From NCBI GenBank assembly GCA_934193095.1, contig CAKPUX010000007.1, forward strand, positions 1-53,993: a stretch of 53,993 nt of DNA. Reading direction: 5' to 3'. The stretch is from an uncultured Dialister sp. (lineage in GTDB: Bacteria > Bacillota > Negativicutes > Veillonellales > Dialisteraceae). The notes below the pieces were generated by a model. The model did not search any database, was not told the DNA's origin, and saw nothing but the letters and a program-made list of their open reading frames with translations. Both the position numbers and the translations under genes were made by a program. Shown one piece after another: positions 15,899 to 24,908 of the stretch; position 1 is the first letter of the stretch, and each line of letters starts with the position of its first letter.

Positions 15899-16253
15899 GG
15901 GTATCCCTTTCTGTACCACATCACCCGTCGGGTAATGTATCTCTTTTTCTCATACTGCCCTATTCTCCGGTTCCATGGCTACCAGAAAGCAGGAAAGCGA
16001 TCTGCAACGTTTCTTCACGTTTCGACTGTGATTATAGCCGCCAATTCATAGCCTGTATAATACTTTTCTATGCCTTATTCATAGCTTATAGTTTATATTA
16101 TAACTTATCCGCTATACGCCAAGTACATTTTCGGCACAAGTCTTTTATCTATTTTCTTTTGGTGAAATCGAAGAAATTTTCATTTTTTACCCATAACATC
16201 CAGTACAACAATCCGACGCCCCTGATTTCCTATTCCTTTCAGGAATATATAAA
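15899..16253 (-). promoter_or_regulatory. Upstream region of the thioesterase-decarboxylase operon
   Basis: This is part of the 436-base gap before the symporter gene. The motif ATTCATAGC occurs twice in the same orientation at 16044-16052 and 16077-16085, 33 bases (about three helical turns) apart, in an A+T-rich block with further TATAG/CTATA half-sites. TATAAT-like -10 elements lie in the same block on the minus strand. This looks like an operator/promoter region for an unidentified regulator. Confidence 0.45.
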
Positions 16254-16292
16254 GAAAAAACGGCTGGCGAAACGTTTTCGTTTCGCCAGCCG
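16254..16292 (-). terminator. Intrinsic terminator of the symporter gene
   Basis: Perfect 14-bp stem CGGCTGGCGAAACG / CGTTTCGCCAGCCG (16261-16274, 16279-16292), TTTT loop, and a six-base U-run on the minus-strand transcript. Confidence 0.95.
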
Positions 16293-16334
16293 TTTGTGGC
16301 TTGTCATATAAGACCAATGACCCATCAGAGGTCA

Positions 16335-17582
16335 CTATTCACGGATTTCCTCATTCGTAAAGCGATCTACGATGGTCGCGCAGGCTGCATCCCCGGTGAT
16401 ATTGACCGCTGTACGAAGCATATCAAAAATACGGTCAACACCGAAGAGGATCGGCAGCGCATCGATCGGGATACCGGCAGATACCAAAACAGCGACAACA
16501 AGAAGCGTCGGTCCCGGCACGCCTGCCTGTCCGACCGCGCCCAGTGTACTCGTCACGATGATCGCGATATACTGGCCCATCGTAAGCTCCATGCCATACA
16601 TCTGCGCGATGAAAATGGCCGCCATCGCATAGTACGCCGCGTTGCCATTCATATTGATGGTCGCCCCCAGCGGCAGCGCGAAGGAAGTGGTTCCTTTAGA
16701 CACATGCAGTTCTCTTTCCGTGACCGCCATATTGAGCGGAAGCGCTGCCATAGAGGATGCTGTGGAGAAAGCCAGTACCTGCACCTTCCACATCGCCTTG
16801 AAGAATTCCACATACCCCGTGCATTTAGAGAACAATGCGACAGAGCCGCCAATCATCACATAGGTGACCAGGAAAAGTACGCAGATATAAAGACCGATGA
16901 GGTAAATGATTTTCATGAGTACGTCATAGCCGAAGCTCCCCGTCGCGTCCGCCATCAGGCAGAAGACACCGACCGGCGCGAGCATCATGACCGCCATCAT
17001 GATCTTGATACAGATTTTCGTACAGTTATCTACGATGCGGCTCATGAACTCTTTCTCTTCCGCCGGCAGCATCGCCAGTGCGAAGCCGACAAAGAGAGAG
17101 AAGGTGATGATCTGCAGGATATTGCCATCCGTCAGAGCTTTCACCGGATTCGCCGGTACGAAGCCGATGATCGTTTCCCAGAAACCAGGAAGCGCGCCCG
17201 CTTTGGAAAGATCGCCCACCTGCACAGCCGCCCCGCTGATCGCCGCCATGTCGATGCCGCTACCCGGACGGAAGAAAACGCTGAATGCCAATCCCAAAAT
17301 CACGGCAACTGCTGTCGTCACGCCGTAATACAGGAATGTCACGATACCGACCTTGCCAGCGCCCTTGGATTTCCCCAGCGCCGCTGCCCCGCCGACCAGC
17401 GAGAAGAAGACCATCGGTACGACGATCATCTTGATGAGCTGCATGAAAAGGTCGCCAATCGGTGCCAGCATGTGTGCGCTCTTGCCCAGAAAGAGCCCGA
17501 CGACTGCACCCAGTACCGTGGCTATGACGATCCACGTCCCAAGGTCTCTCAAAATACTTTTGCCACTTGTTTTCGCTTCCAT
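16335..17582 (-). CDS. Dicarboxylate/amino acid:cation symporter (DAACS, GltP/DctA type)
   Basis: A 415-residue carrier with eight or so transmembrane segments and the two re-entrant hairpins of the family: KMIVVPMVFFSLVGG near the start, and the conserved ATINMNGNAAYYAM and AGVPG blocks. It imports C4-dicarboxylates, glutamate/aspartate or a neutral amino acid with Na+ or H+; the substrate is not resolved by eye. The start at 17582 has GGGGG six bases upstream; the longer frame to 17630 lacks a site. Monocistronic, closed by a perfect terminator. Confidence 0.9.
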   Translation of the reverse strand: MEAKTSGKSILRDLGTWIVIATVLGAVVGLFLGKSAHMLAPIGDLFMQLIKMIVVPMVFFSLVGGAAALGKSKGAGKVGIVTFLYYGVTTAVAVILGLAFSVFFRPGSGIDMAAISGAAVQVGDLSKAGALPGFWETIIGFVPANPVKALTDGNILQIITFSLFVGFALAMLPAEEKEFMSRIVDNCTKICIKIMMAVMMLAPVGVFCLMADATGSFGYDVLMKIIYLIGLYICVLFLVTYVMIGGSVALFSKCTGYVEFFKAMWKVQVLAFSTASSMAALPLNMAVTERELHVSKGTTSFALPLGATINMNGNAAYYAMAAIFIAQMYGMELTMGQYIAIIVTSTLGAVGQAGVPGPTLLVVAVLVSAGIPIDALPILFGVDRIFDMLRTAVNITGDAACATIVDRFTNEEIRE

Positions 17583-17760
17583 AAAAACCCCCATTGGAAC
17601 TTGGCGAAGATCCCTTCCATCGGATCTCACGCAATGAAATAGACAGGCGTATCAACAGCCTGTCATCTACTTTTGTTATTATATCATTCTTCTATGAGAT
17701 ATTCCATCTCAATCGGTATACTAATTATGCATGATGTACGGATAAACGTATGCAATTCAG
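17583..17760 (-). promoter_or_regulatory. Leader and promoter region of the symporter gene
   Basis: Reading the minus strand, a TATAAT -10 lies at 17678-17683. Where the -35 should be is an inverted repeat GAGAT-ATTCC-ATCTC (17696-17710), a possible operator. The leader carries a 7-bp hairpin GACAGGC / GCCTGTC at about 17642-17664. A few GTGACTA heptamers lie farther out (about 17783-17800). Confidence 0.45.
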
Positions 17761-17853
17761 GAATAAGCAGCGCCTAAGGGAGAGTGACTGGTGACTAGCC
17801 ACTTGTTTCCTAATCCTTAATCACCAGCCACCAGAGCTCCGTCTATCCCCTAC

Positions 17854-17881
17854 AAAAACAGCCCGCGCTTTCGCGCAGGCT
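17854..17881 (-). terminator. Intrinsic terminator after ribF
   Basis: Stem AGCCTGCGC / GCGCGGGCT (one G-U pair) with a GAAA tetraloop, followed by GUUUUUG on the minus-strand transcript. Confidence 0.88.
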
Positions 17882-17887
17882 CTTTCT

Positions 17888-18811
17888 TCATACGTGCAGT
17901 ATGTCTTTCGCTTTTTGAATATCCTGATGGATCTGCGCCACCAGAAGGTCAGGCGAGGTGAATTTCATTTCTCCCCGGATGCGGCTGACCCATGCGAGCG
18001 AGAAGGATGCGCCGTAGATGGACTCGTCGAAGTCAAAGATGAACGTCTCGATCGTTTTCTTCGCATTGCCAAAGGTCGGATTGTTTCCGATATTCGTGAT
18101 GGCAGGGAAGGTATCCCCCTTCACCAGCGCACGCGTCGCGTAGACGCCATCTGGCGGAAGGACACGGTCTTCAGAGACAGCCAGATTCGCCGTCGGAAAT
18201 CCGAGTACGTCATGCCCGCGACGGAAGCCATGGACGATGTCACCCCGGATCGTGTAAGGATGTCCCAGAAAGCGCGCCGCCTGCTCCATCTCTCCCGCGA
18301 GGATGCACTGGCGGATGGCGGTGCTGGAAATCTTCTTCCCTGCGTTCTCTCGGAGTGAGACGATGCGGACGGTGACACGGCTTTCTTCAAAGAAGCGCAC
18401 GAGGTCACCACTCTTCCCAAGACCGCCGTGGCCAAAGGAAAAATTTTCTCCCGTGACAAGGCCGACAAGGCCGGGAAGGCGAGCGAGCTCTCCCAGAAAA
18501 TCTTCAGCGGATTTTGCGAGAAATGTCTCATCCGGCCGGATGCAGACGGCCAGCGCCATGCCCTGAGCGGCCAGTGCACCCATCTTCTCATCAATGGACT
18601 GCAAAAGCGGCACATGGATATCGGGCGCAAGCACTTTCATCGGATGCGGATAAAAAGTGAGAACACCCGGCTGCGCGCCCTTCTCTTTCGCAAGGCGCTT
18701 CACTTCGGAAAAGACCACCTGATGTCCCAGATGGCATCCGTCAAAGAAGCCGATGCCGAGGACGAAGGACTGGTCTTTGGGTAAATCGTGTAAAGTAGGT
18801 AGAATGGTCAT
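17888..18811 (-). CDS. ribF: Bifunctional riboflavin kinase / FAD synthetase
   Basis: A 307-residue RibF of normal length. The N-terminal FAD synthetase domain has GFFDGCHLGHQ at about residue 22 and the ISSTAIRQ motif; the C-terminal flavokinase domain has RGDIVHGFRRGHDVLGFPTAN. It makes FMN and FAD from riboflavin. In Firmicutes it commonly follows truB, as here, but a 380-base repeat block now separates the two. No FMN riboswitch is seen upstream. Confidence 0.95.
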   Translation of the reverse strand: MTILPTLHDLPKDQSFVLGIGFFDGCHLGHQVVFSEVKRLAKEKGAQPGVLTFYPHPMKVLAPDIHVPLLQSIDEKMGALAAQGMALAVCIRPDETFLAKSAEDFLGELARLPGLVGLVTGENFSFGHGGLGKSGDLVRFFEESRVTVRIVSLRENAGKKISSTAIRQCILAGEMEQAARFLGHPYTIRGDIVHGFRRGHDVLGFPTANLAVSEDRVLPPDGVYATRALVKGDTFPAITNIGNNPTFGNAKKTIETFIFDFDESIYGASFSLAWVSRIRGEMKFTSPDLLVAQIHQDIQKAKDILHV

Positions 18812-18822
18812 GATGATGGTTT

Positions 18823-19190
18823 TAAGGGTTCAGGGTTCGGGGTTCGGGGTTAACCCCTCGGGCGTGGTGCCCTTTGATTCCGTTTGAAAGCTTCGCTTGA
18901 ATGAGAAATTAGAAATGAGAAATGAGAAATGGTGGTGCGGCGCATAAAAACATGGAAGCGCCGCGGAGTTTTGATAGCGCTTCGCGCCGTCGTCATTTCG
19001 AGCGTAGCCGAGGGTCTTTATTGCAGAACGTTCATCGCCTGATGTGAGGCAGCACCAGGACATCGTTTTCCCTCGGCGCATACACGCTGATTCCCGCAGT
19101 GCAGTAAAGATCCCTCGGCTACGCTCGGGATGACGATGCCGGAGAATCCCAGTCATCAGTCACTAGTCACTAGTCACCAGTCACTAAAAG
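18823..19190. repeat. Repeat cluster between truB and ribF
   Basis: In inverted orientation to the 609-960 cluster: GGTTCAG/GGTTCGG heptamers and GGTTAAC tail (18825-18895), AGAAATG heptamers, hairpin GCGGCGC...GCGCCGC (about 18938-18964), MITE-A (18992-19134), then CACTAGT heptamers (19147-19185). It interrupts what is usually a truB-ribF operon. Confidence 0.85.
18992..19134. mobile_element. MITE-A copy 2 (143 bp, diverged)
   Basis: Begins GTCATTTCGAGCGTAGCCGA and ends with the inverted GATCCCTCGGCTACGCTCGG, then GATGAC. The interior differs from the 647 copy and is 14 bases shorter; the ends are well conserved. Confidence 0.7.
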
Positions 19191-19191
19191 C

Positions 19192-20043
19192 CTAATTAAA
19201 CACTTTCTTCGGATGGATGACGCCGCGCTCTACACTGGCAGTACCGAGGAAGCGTGAGCCGCAAAAGGCGGCGGCGACTTCCACAGGCTTTTCTCGTGTG
19301 CGAAGGCGTTTGCCCAAGAGAAAATCAGCGGCTTCTTTCTCATCGAGCGCCAGGAGCGGCAGAGCGGAAAGGAGCGGGCGAAGGTCAGTCATGAGCGCAC
19401 CTTCCGGATCCGCTTCGATCTCTTCCAGTGTCTTGGCTTCGGCGATAGAGAAAGGCCCCATCTCGCTGCGCAGGAGGAAAGACATGGTGAGCGGACATCC
19501 GGCCGTTTTCCCCATGTCGCGGCCGAGCGCGCGGATGTAGGTGCCTGCCGAGCAGGTGACGGAGAGACGGAGGAGCGGCGGCTTTACCTCACGGAGGATC
19601 AGATCGTAAATGGTGACAGGACGGGCAGGAAGCTCGACGGCATTTCCTTCACGCGCCAGCTTGTAGGCGCGCTCGCCATTCACCTTGATGGCAGAGTAGG
19701 ACGAGGGACGCTGGAGGATGTCTCCTTTGAAGGATTCCGCAGTGCTTTCCCAGATCGAAGGATCGGCAGGGATCTCCCCCGTCTCCACCACGGTCCCTGT
19801 CACGTCCTCGGTGTCAGTGGCAAGGCCCATCAGAAATTCCGCTTCATACGTTTTCCGATGGATCGGCGCGTACTCGATGAGGCGCGTCGCGCGCCCCAAA
19901 AAGACAGGGAGCACGCCCGCCGCCATGGGGTCAAGCGTCCCGCCGTGGCCGATCTTCTTCTGCCCATAGATGCGCCGCAGACGCGCTATCACGTCGAAGG
20001 ACGTCATCCCCGCCGGCTTCAATACATTCAGTACGCCGTCCAT
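19192..20043 (-). CDS. truB: tRNA pseudouridine(55) synthase
   Basis: A 283-residue TruB that converts U55 of the T-loop in tRNAs. The catalytic Asp is in GHGGTLDPMAAGVLP, and KPAGMTSFDV is at the N-terminus. The start at 20043 shares one base with the nrnA stop (TGATG), so the two are coupled; the longer open frame to 20112 is inside nrnA. The C-terminus is short after the catalytic domain. Confidence 0.95.
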   Translation of the reverse strand: MDGVLNVLKPAGMTSFDVIARLRRIYGQKKIGHGGTLDPMAAGVLPVFLGRATRLIEYAPIHRKTYEAEFLMGLATDTEDVTGTVVETGEIPADPSIWESTAESFKGDILQRPSSYSAIKVNGERAYKLAREGNAVELPARPVTIYDLILREVKPPLLRLSVTCSAGTYIRALGRDMGKTAGCPLTMSFLLRSEMGPFSIAEAKTLEEIEADPEGALMTDLRPLLSALPLLALDEKEAADFLLGKRLRTREKPVEVAAAFCGSRFLGTASVERGVIHPKKVFN

Positions 20044-21011
20044 CAGAGGTACTTCTCCGCGACAGCCATGAATTTCTTCTCCGCTTCTGTAAAGTCGCCT
20101 TCGATGGTACATCCGGCTGCCTTCCAGTGACCGCCGCCGCCAAATTCGCCGGCAAGCTCCGCGACATTGGCATAATTTTTGGAGCGCAGGGAGACGCGGG
20201 TCTCGCCCTCTTTGCGATACTTGAAGAGTGCCGCGATCTCACAGCCGCGGATGCAGCGCGGGATGGAGGCGTAATAGTCGGAATTTTCTCCATCGAGCGC
20301 CATGGCGTCTTGATCCATGTATGCGATGACGATCTTTCCATCTGCATAGGAGTGGACCGTCTTTGCCACCAGCTCGTAGCAGTGCATGGCTTCGATGGAT
20401 TTCTCCTCGAGGTGGTTTGAAATGTAGGATGGGTCAGCCCCCATCGCGACGAGCTGGCTCGCCATCAGGAGCGTATGCGGCGAGGTGCAGCTGAATTTAA
20501 AGAAGCCGCTGTCCGTGCCGATGCCCATGTAAAGTGCATTGCAGGTGTCTTCGTCCATCTCGATGCCTTCATCGAAAAACATTTCCGCAAGCATTTCCGC
20601 TGTCGCCGCATAGCGATACTGCAGATAGAGGAGGTCGGTGAAGCGTTCATTCGTGCGATGATGGTCGATGGAGAGTGAGTCGATGTCCCGTGGGAAATCA
20701 AAATTTCCGCCGCGTTCCAGATTGGAAAGATCCGTGAAAACGATCGCATCGTAGTCCCTTCCTTCCGGGATCGATGTATGAACGAGCGCGGAAGCCTTCA
20801 CGAGCGTGTACACCTTCGGTACAGGATCCGGAAGCAGCATGTCCGCCTCCTTCCCCATCGAGATAAGGACATTGTGCAGCGCACAGATAGAGCCGACATC
20901 ATCTCCATCGGGATGTTCGTGACCGACCAGCAGGAAGCGCTTGTGGGATTTCAGAAAATCCATGGCCTCCTTCTTGCCGATCTCTTTGGCATGGTTCAGT
21001 GCAAGGCTCAT
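20043..21011 (-). CDS. nrnA: Bifunctional oligoribonuclease / PAP phosphatase (DHH-DHHA1)
   Basis: A 322-residue NrnA-type phosphoesterase. The DHH domain has HEHPDGDDVGS at about residue 30, VFTDLSN, and IDHHRTN; the DHHA1 domain near the C-terminus has GEFGGGGHWKAAGC. It degrades nano-RNA and 3'-phosphoadenosine 5'-phosphate. It overlaps rbfA by four bases (ATGA) upstream and truB by one base downstream, the common Firmicute order rbfA-nrnA-truB. Confidence 0.95.
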   Translation of the reverse strand: MSLALNHAKEIGKKEAMDFLKSHKRFLLVGHEHPDGDDVGSICALHNVLISMGKEADMLLPDPVPKVYTLVKASALVHTSIPEGRDYDAIVFTDLSNLERGGNFDFPRDIDSLSIDHHRTNERFTDLLYLQYRYAATAEMLAEMFFDEGIEMDEDTCNALYMGIGTDSGFFKFSCTSPHTLLMASQLVAMGADPSYISNHLEEKSIEAMHCYELVAKTVHSYADGKIVIAYMDQDAMALDGENSDYYASIPRCIRGCEIAALFKYRKEGETRVSLRSKNYANVAELAGEFGGGGHWKAAGCTIEGDFTEAEKKFMAVAEKYL

Positions 21012-21364
21012 TCTTCCACCTCGTCTTTGTGAATCTTTTTCAGAAGGCCGTCGATGTGCATGCCGTAGTCAAGAGAAGCGTCTTCGGCAAAGGAAATCTC
21101 CGGGGTGTAATAAATCTTGAGACGCTGCCCCAGTTCACGGCGCACGAAGCCGCGGCTCTTATTCAGCGCATCGAGCGATGCTTTCTTCTCTTCCGGTTTG
21201 CCGAAAAGGCTGACGTAAATGGTCGCTTCGCGCAGATCGCCTGTCACCTTGACTTCGGTCACCGTGACAAAGCCGATGCGCGGGTCTTTCAGATCATGAA
21301 GGAGCATCTGGCTCACTTCCTGTTTGATAAATTCCTGTACTTTGCGTACTCGTAATTCGGACAT
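21008..21364 (-). CDS. rbfA: Ribosome-binding factor A
   Basis: 118 residues, normal for RbfA, a KH-like factor that binds the 30S precursor and matures the 16S 5' end. The start at 21364 (MSELRVRKVQEF) is chosen because the longer frame to 21622 is translated repeat DNA. The gene normally sits just after infB; here a terminator and a repeat block of about 400 bases separate them, so it probably has its own promoter. Confidence 0.95.
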   Translation of the reverse strand: MSELRVRKVQEFIKQEVSQMLLHDLKDPRIGFVTVTEVKVTGDLREATIYVSLFGKPEEKKASLDALNKSRGFVRRELGQRLKIYYTPEISFAEDASLDYGMHIDGLLKKIHKDEVEE

Positions 21365-21411
21365 AGTAAGTACCTCGCTCTCTGGAAATACGATTCGAAC
21401 ATGGGTCGAGT

Positions 21412-21768
21412 GTAAGGGGTGGGGGTTCAGGGGTAGCCCGTGGACGGGTGCCCCTTGATTGTGGATGAAAGCTTTGCGCGAATGAGGAATTAGGAATGAG
21501 GAATTAGGAATGGTGGTGCGGCGCATAAAAATCAGAAGCGCCGCGGAATTTTGATAGTGCTTCGCGCTGTCGTCATCCCGAGCGTAGCCGAGGGATCTTT
21601 CTTGCACTGCGGTCAGTATCACATAAGCACCGGCAGAGAAACGACGCCTTGGTGCTACGTATTTCTGCTTTCAAACATCCTTCGTTTAGCAGTCTGCAAG
21701 AAAGATTTCTCGCTTCGCTCGAAATGACGATACGAGAGTCTGATGTCTCCTAGTCCCTAGTCACCCCA
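21412..21768. repeat. Repeat cluster between infB and rbfA
   Basis: Inverted full-length counterpart of the 609-960 cluster: GGGTTCAGGGGTAGCC tail, GGAATGA/GGAATTA heptamers (21480-21512), hairpin GCGGCGC...GCGCCGC (about 21518-21545), MITE-A (21572-21728), and CTAGTCC heptamers. Confidence 0.85.
21572..21728. mobile_element. MITE-A copy 3 (157 bp)
   Basis: Same length as the 647-803 copy and nearly identical to it in reverse orientation, including interior landmarks (GCACCGGCAG, GGTGCTACGTATTTCTG, AAACATCCTTCG). The similarity suggests recent movement or gene conversion. Confidence 0.8.
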
Positions 21769-21812
21769 AAAACAAAATCGTTCGCCCTTATGAAATTGTA
21801 AAGGCGAACGAT
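21769..21812 (-). terminator. Intrinsic terminator after infB
   Basis: Stem ATCGTTCGCC / GGGCGAACGAT (21777-21786, 21802-21812) followed by UUUGUUUUU on the minus-strand transcript, eight bases after the infB stop. It separates infB from rbfA. Confidence 0.88.
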
Positions 21813-21819
21813 GTATACA

Positions 21820-24456
21820 TTATTTCAGTTCAGCAGCTTCTTCTTTCAGTTCGAAGGATTCCAGCTGGTCTCCCTCTTTGACGTCACGATAGCTGTCGAT
21901 GGCGATGCCGCATTCGAAGCCGGCAGCGACTTCCTTTACGTCATCCTTGAAGCGGCGCAGCGATGCGATCTTGCCTTCATGGATGACGATGCCGTCGCGG
22001 ATCAGGCGCAGCTGGCAGTTGCTGGTGATCTTACCGTCCTGCACGTAGGAGCCGGCAACGATGACCTTCGGTGTGTGGATGACCTGACGGATCTCCGCAT
22101 GGCCGAGGACCACTTCGCGGATGGTCGGCGAGAGCATGCCTGCCATCGCCGCCTTGACATCATCGATGCAGTCATAGATGACACGGTAGAGACGGACATC
22201 GACGCCGTCTTTTTCCGCCATGGCGCGTGCATTGGCATCCGGACGGACGTTAAAGCCGATGATGAGAGCATTCGATGCCGAAGCAAGCATGACATCGGAT
22301 TCGTTGATCGCACCGACGGCAGAGTGAACGATGGAGATGCGGACCTCTTCGCTCTTGATGGCCTGCAGGGACTGTACGAGCGCTTCGACGGAGCCCTGGA
22401 CATCCGCTTTGATGATGACGTCGAGTTCCTTCATTTCGCCTTCCTTGATCTTTTCGAAGATGTTGTCAAGGGTGACCTTCTGGACGCTTCTCTGTTCCTC
22501 TTCCTTCGCACGGGATGCGCGGATCTCAGCGATATTTCTGGCCTTCTTTTCATCCATGACGAAGAAGTGGTCACCGGCTTCCGGCACGCTGTCCATGCCG
22601 AGGATCTCGACCGGGACAGACGGTTCCGCACTCTTCATCTTGCGGCCGTTTTCATTGTTCATCGCGCGGACGCGGCCCCAGCTCTTGCCAGCCAGGATGC
22701 CGTCACCGATATGGAGGGTACCATTCTGGACAAGGACGCTCATGACCGGGCCTCTGCCTTTATCCAGCTGGGCTTCGACGACAACGCCGTATGCTTCGCG
22801 GTTCGGATTGGCCTTGAGCTCCTGCATTTCAGCAACGAGGAGGATGTTTTCCAAAAGATCATCGAGCCCGATCTTTTTCTTCGCGGAGATCGGTGTCATG
22901 ATGACATCGCCGCCCCAGTCTTCGGCGAGCAGGCCTTCTTTGGCGAGCTCTTCCTTGATGCGATCCGGGTTGGCGCCTGGTTTATCGATCTTGTTGATCG
23001 CGACCATGATCGGTACACCGGCATTCTTCGCGTGATGGATCGCTTCGATGGTCTGCGGCATGACGCCGTCATCGGCTGCTACGATGAGGACAGCGATATC
23101 GGTCAGCTGCGCGCCGCGGGAGCGCATCGCGGTAAAGGCTTCATGGCCCGGGGTATCGAGGAAGGTGATCTTGTGATTTTTATAACGGATCTGGTATGCA
23201 CCGATGCGCTGGGTGATGCCGCCGGCTTCGTGGAGCGCGACATTCGTCTGGCGAAGAGCATCGAGCAGGGTGGTCTTGCCATGGTCGACGTGGCCCATGA
23301 TGGTGACGACAGCCGGTCTTGGCTTCAGGAAGCGCGGATCATCCTCTGCAGGGATATACTCGGTCGGATCCGCCGGAGCTTCTGCTTCGATCAGGGTGAT
23401 GCCGAATTCTTCTGCCAGGATCTCGATGGTGTCGCGGTCCAGGTTCTGGTTGATGGTCGCCATGACGCCGTCCATCATGAGTGCTTTGATGATCTCGCTG
23501 ACTTCACGTCCGAAAAGCTCAGCCAGCTCCTTGACGGTAACGCTCGGCGGCAGCTCGACTTCTGTCGGGTACGCAGCCACTTTCTTTTCATTCGTGTGTT
23601 TCTTCTTCTTGCTCTGGCTCAAAGAACGGGCCATGAGGGAACCGCCTTCCTTCTCTCTGCGGCTTCTTTCCCAGTCCTTCTTCGTCTTTTTCTTAGCCGG
23701 TTTTTCCGCTCTTCTGGTGACCGGCTTCTGCGCGGTCTCTTCTACCGGAGCCTTGGCAGCAGCTGCCGGGCGCTGCGGACGAGCCGGACGATCGGTCTTC
23801 GGACGGTCACCGTTTCTGTCATTCTTGAAGCGGTCATTTCTTCCATTGCCGCCGCTCTGTCCATTTCTTGCTCCCTGCGGGCGGTCGCCGGTGCGGCTGA
23901 AACGATCGTTTCTCTGACCGTCTCTTCCCTGAGAGCGGCTTCCCCCGTCACGACGTTCACCGTTTCTGTCATTTCTGCCTTCGCTTCTTCCATCGCGTCT
24001 CTGGCCGTCTCTTCTTCCGTCACGGCGCCCATCCTGACGGGATGTCTCTCTCGCCGGACGGGACGGGCGTTCTGCCGCTTTGATCGGCTCTGCCTTCGGC
24101 GCTTCCTTCTGCGGAGCTTCTGTTTTCGGAGCTGGTTTCTGAGCCGGTTTCGGAGCCTCTGCCGGCGCTGCTTCTTCCGTGGAATAGGAAGAGTAGGAGG
24201 ACTGGCGGGCATTGCCCTTCTTGCCATTCGGCTGGCCTGCCTGATCAAAACGGACGGTACGCATCACCGGGCGCTTTGCCGCTTTCTTCTTTTCCGCAGC
24301 GACGTGACGCGCAAGGATGGACTTGCCATTGTCATCCACGCCGGAAAGACGGTTCGTCACATCGACATGACCGGCTTTCAAAATTTCAATGACCTCTTTA
24401 TCTGTCTTGCCAAATTCCTTGGCAAGTTCATAAACTCTGTACTTCTTTTTCTGCAT
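21820..24456 (-). CDS. infB: Translation initiation factor IF-2
   Basis: 878 residues. IF2_N motifs lie at the N-terminus (YRVYELAKEFGKTDKEVIE), then a long Arg/Asp/Gly/Pro-rich linker with RNDR and RDGRRDGR repeats (about 60-250), a second IF2_N, and the G domain with GHVDHGKTTLLD, DTPGHEAF and NKIDKPGA, followed by domains II-IV. It is a GTPase that places initiator tRNA on the 30S subunit. GGGAGG precedes the ATG at 24456. It follows ylxQ after 125 bases. Confidence 0.97.
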   Translation of the reverse strand: MQKKKYRVYELAKEFGKTDKEVIEILKAGHVDVTNRLSGVDDNGKSILARHVAAEKKKAAKRPVMRTVRFDQAGQPNGKKGNARQSSYSSYSTEEAAPAEAPKPAQKPAPKTEAPQKEAPKAEPIKAAERPSRPARETSRQDGRRDGRRDGQRRDGRSEGRNDRNGERRDGGSRSQGRDGQRNDRFSRTGDRPQGARNGQSGGNGRNDRFKNDRNGDRPKTDRPARPQRPAAAAKAPVEETAQKPVTRRAEKPAKKKTKKDWERSRREKEGGSLMARSLSQSKKKKHTNEKKVAAYPTEVELPPSVTVKELAELFGREVSEIIKALMMDGVMATINQNLDRDTIEILAEEFGITLIEAEAPADPTEYIPAEDDPRFLKPRPAVVTIMGHVDHGKTTLLDALRQTNVALHEAGGITQRIGAYQIRYKNHKITFLDTPGHEAFTAMRSRGAQLTDIAVLIVAADDGVMPQTIEAIHHAKNAGVPIMVAINKIDKPGANPDRIKEELAKEGLLAEDWGGDVIMTPISAKKKIGLDDLLENILLVAEMQELKANPNREAYGVVVEAQLDKGRGPVMSVLVQNGTLHIGDGILAGKSWGRVRAMNNENGRKMKSAEPSVPVEILGMDSVPEAGDHFFVMDEKKARNIAEIRASRAKEEEQRSVQKVTLDNIFEKIKEGEMKELDVIIKADVQGSVEALVQSLQAIKSEEVRISIVHSAVGAINESDVMLASASNALIIGFNVRPDANARAMAEKDGVDVRLYRVIYDCIDDVKAAMAGMLSPTIREVVLGHAEIRQVIHTPKVIVAGSYVQDGKITSNCQLRLIRDGIVIHEGKIASLRRFKDDVKEVAAGFECGIAIDSYRDVKEGDQLESFELKEEAAELK

Positions 24457-24581
24457 AAGCAGCCTCCCAAGTGTATGTCAATTTGATTCATGGTTTATTA
24501 TCGCAGAAATGGGACTCCTATGCGGCGGCCGCTCTCTGGCGACAAGCGGCTCTAAGGCCCATTTCCATCTGCCCCTGGCAG

Positions 24582-24908
24582 CTATCTTTCAGCCAGCGCC
24601 TTGTCGATCTTTTCAGCGATCGCACGGCTGAAGCCTTTGTCTGTGATGAGCGCCGCTGTGCGCACCCCTTTGCCGAGGGCGCTGCCCAGCCTTTCCTTTT
24701 CTCCAAACAGTCTGTAGGAGATATGCGCTCTTTCTGCAGCATTTCTGTACTCATCCTTTGTTCTTGGGGAGCTGTCTTCCGTGATAATGAGAAGGGCCCC
24801 TTTCGGAGCTTTCACATTTTTCAGCCCTTCTGCCACCTGTTCATTTCCCGAAAGCAGACGACCTGCCTTCATACAAAGGCCAAGCATGCGGTATACCGGC
24901 TCATCCAT
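24582..24908 (-). CDS. ylxQ: L7Ae/L30e-type RNA-binding protein YlxQ
   Basis: A 108-residue member of the L7Ae/L30e/S12e fold, the small protein normally found between ylxR and infB. KAGRLLSGNEQV and KGALLIITEDSSPRT are the family-like blocks. It probably binds kink-turn RNA; the cellular role is not well defined. The first eight bases overlap the end of ylxR. Confidence 0.9.
   Translation of the reverse strand: MDEPVYRMLGLCMKAGRLLSGNEQVAEGLKNVKAPKGALLIITEDSSPRTKDEYRNAAERAHISYRLFGEKERLGSALGKGVRTAALITDKGFSRAIAEKIDKALAER

Noticed and set aside
16296..17642. 448-codon plus-strand frame, His/Arg-rich
   Set aside because: Antisense to the DAACS symporter; composition is typical of a membrane-protein complement.
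18812..18830. FMN riboswitch before ribF
   Set aside because: Only repeat DNA lies between truB and ribF; no RFN-element motifs seen.
21811..24486. 891-codon open frame on the plus strand
   Set aside because: It is antisense to the full infB gene; high G+C and codon bias of infB keep that frame open. No ribosome site or recognisable protein.
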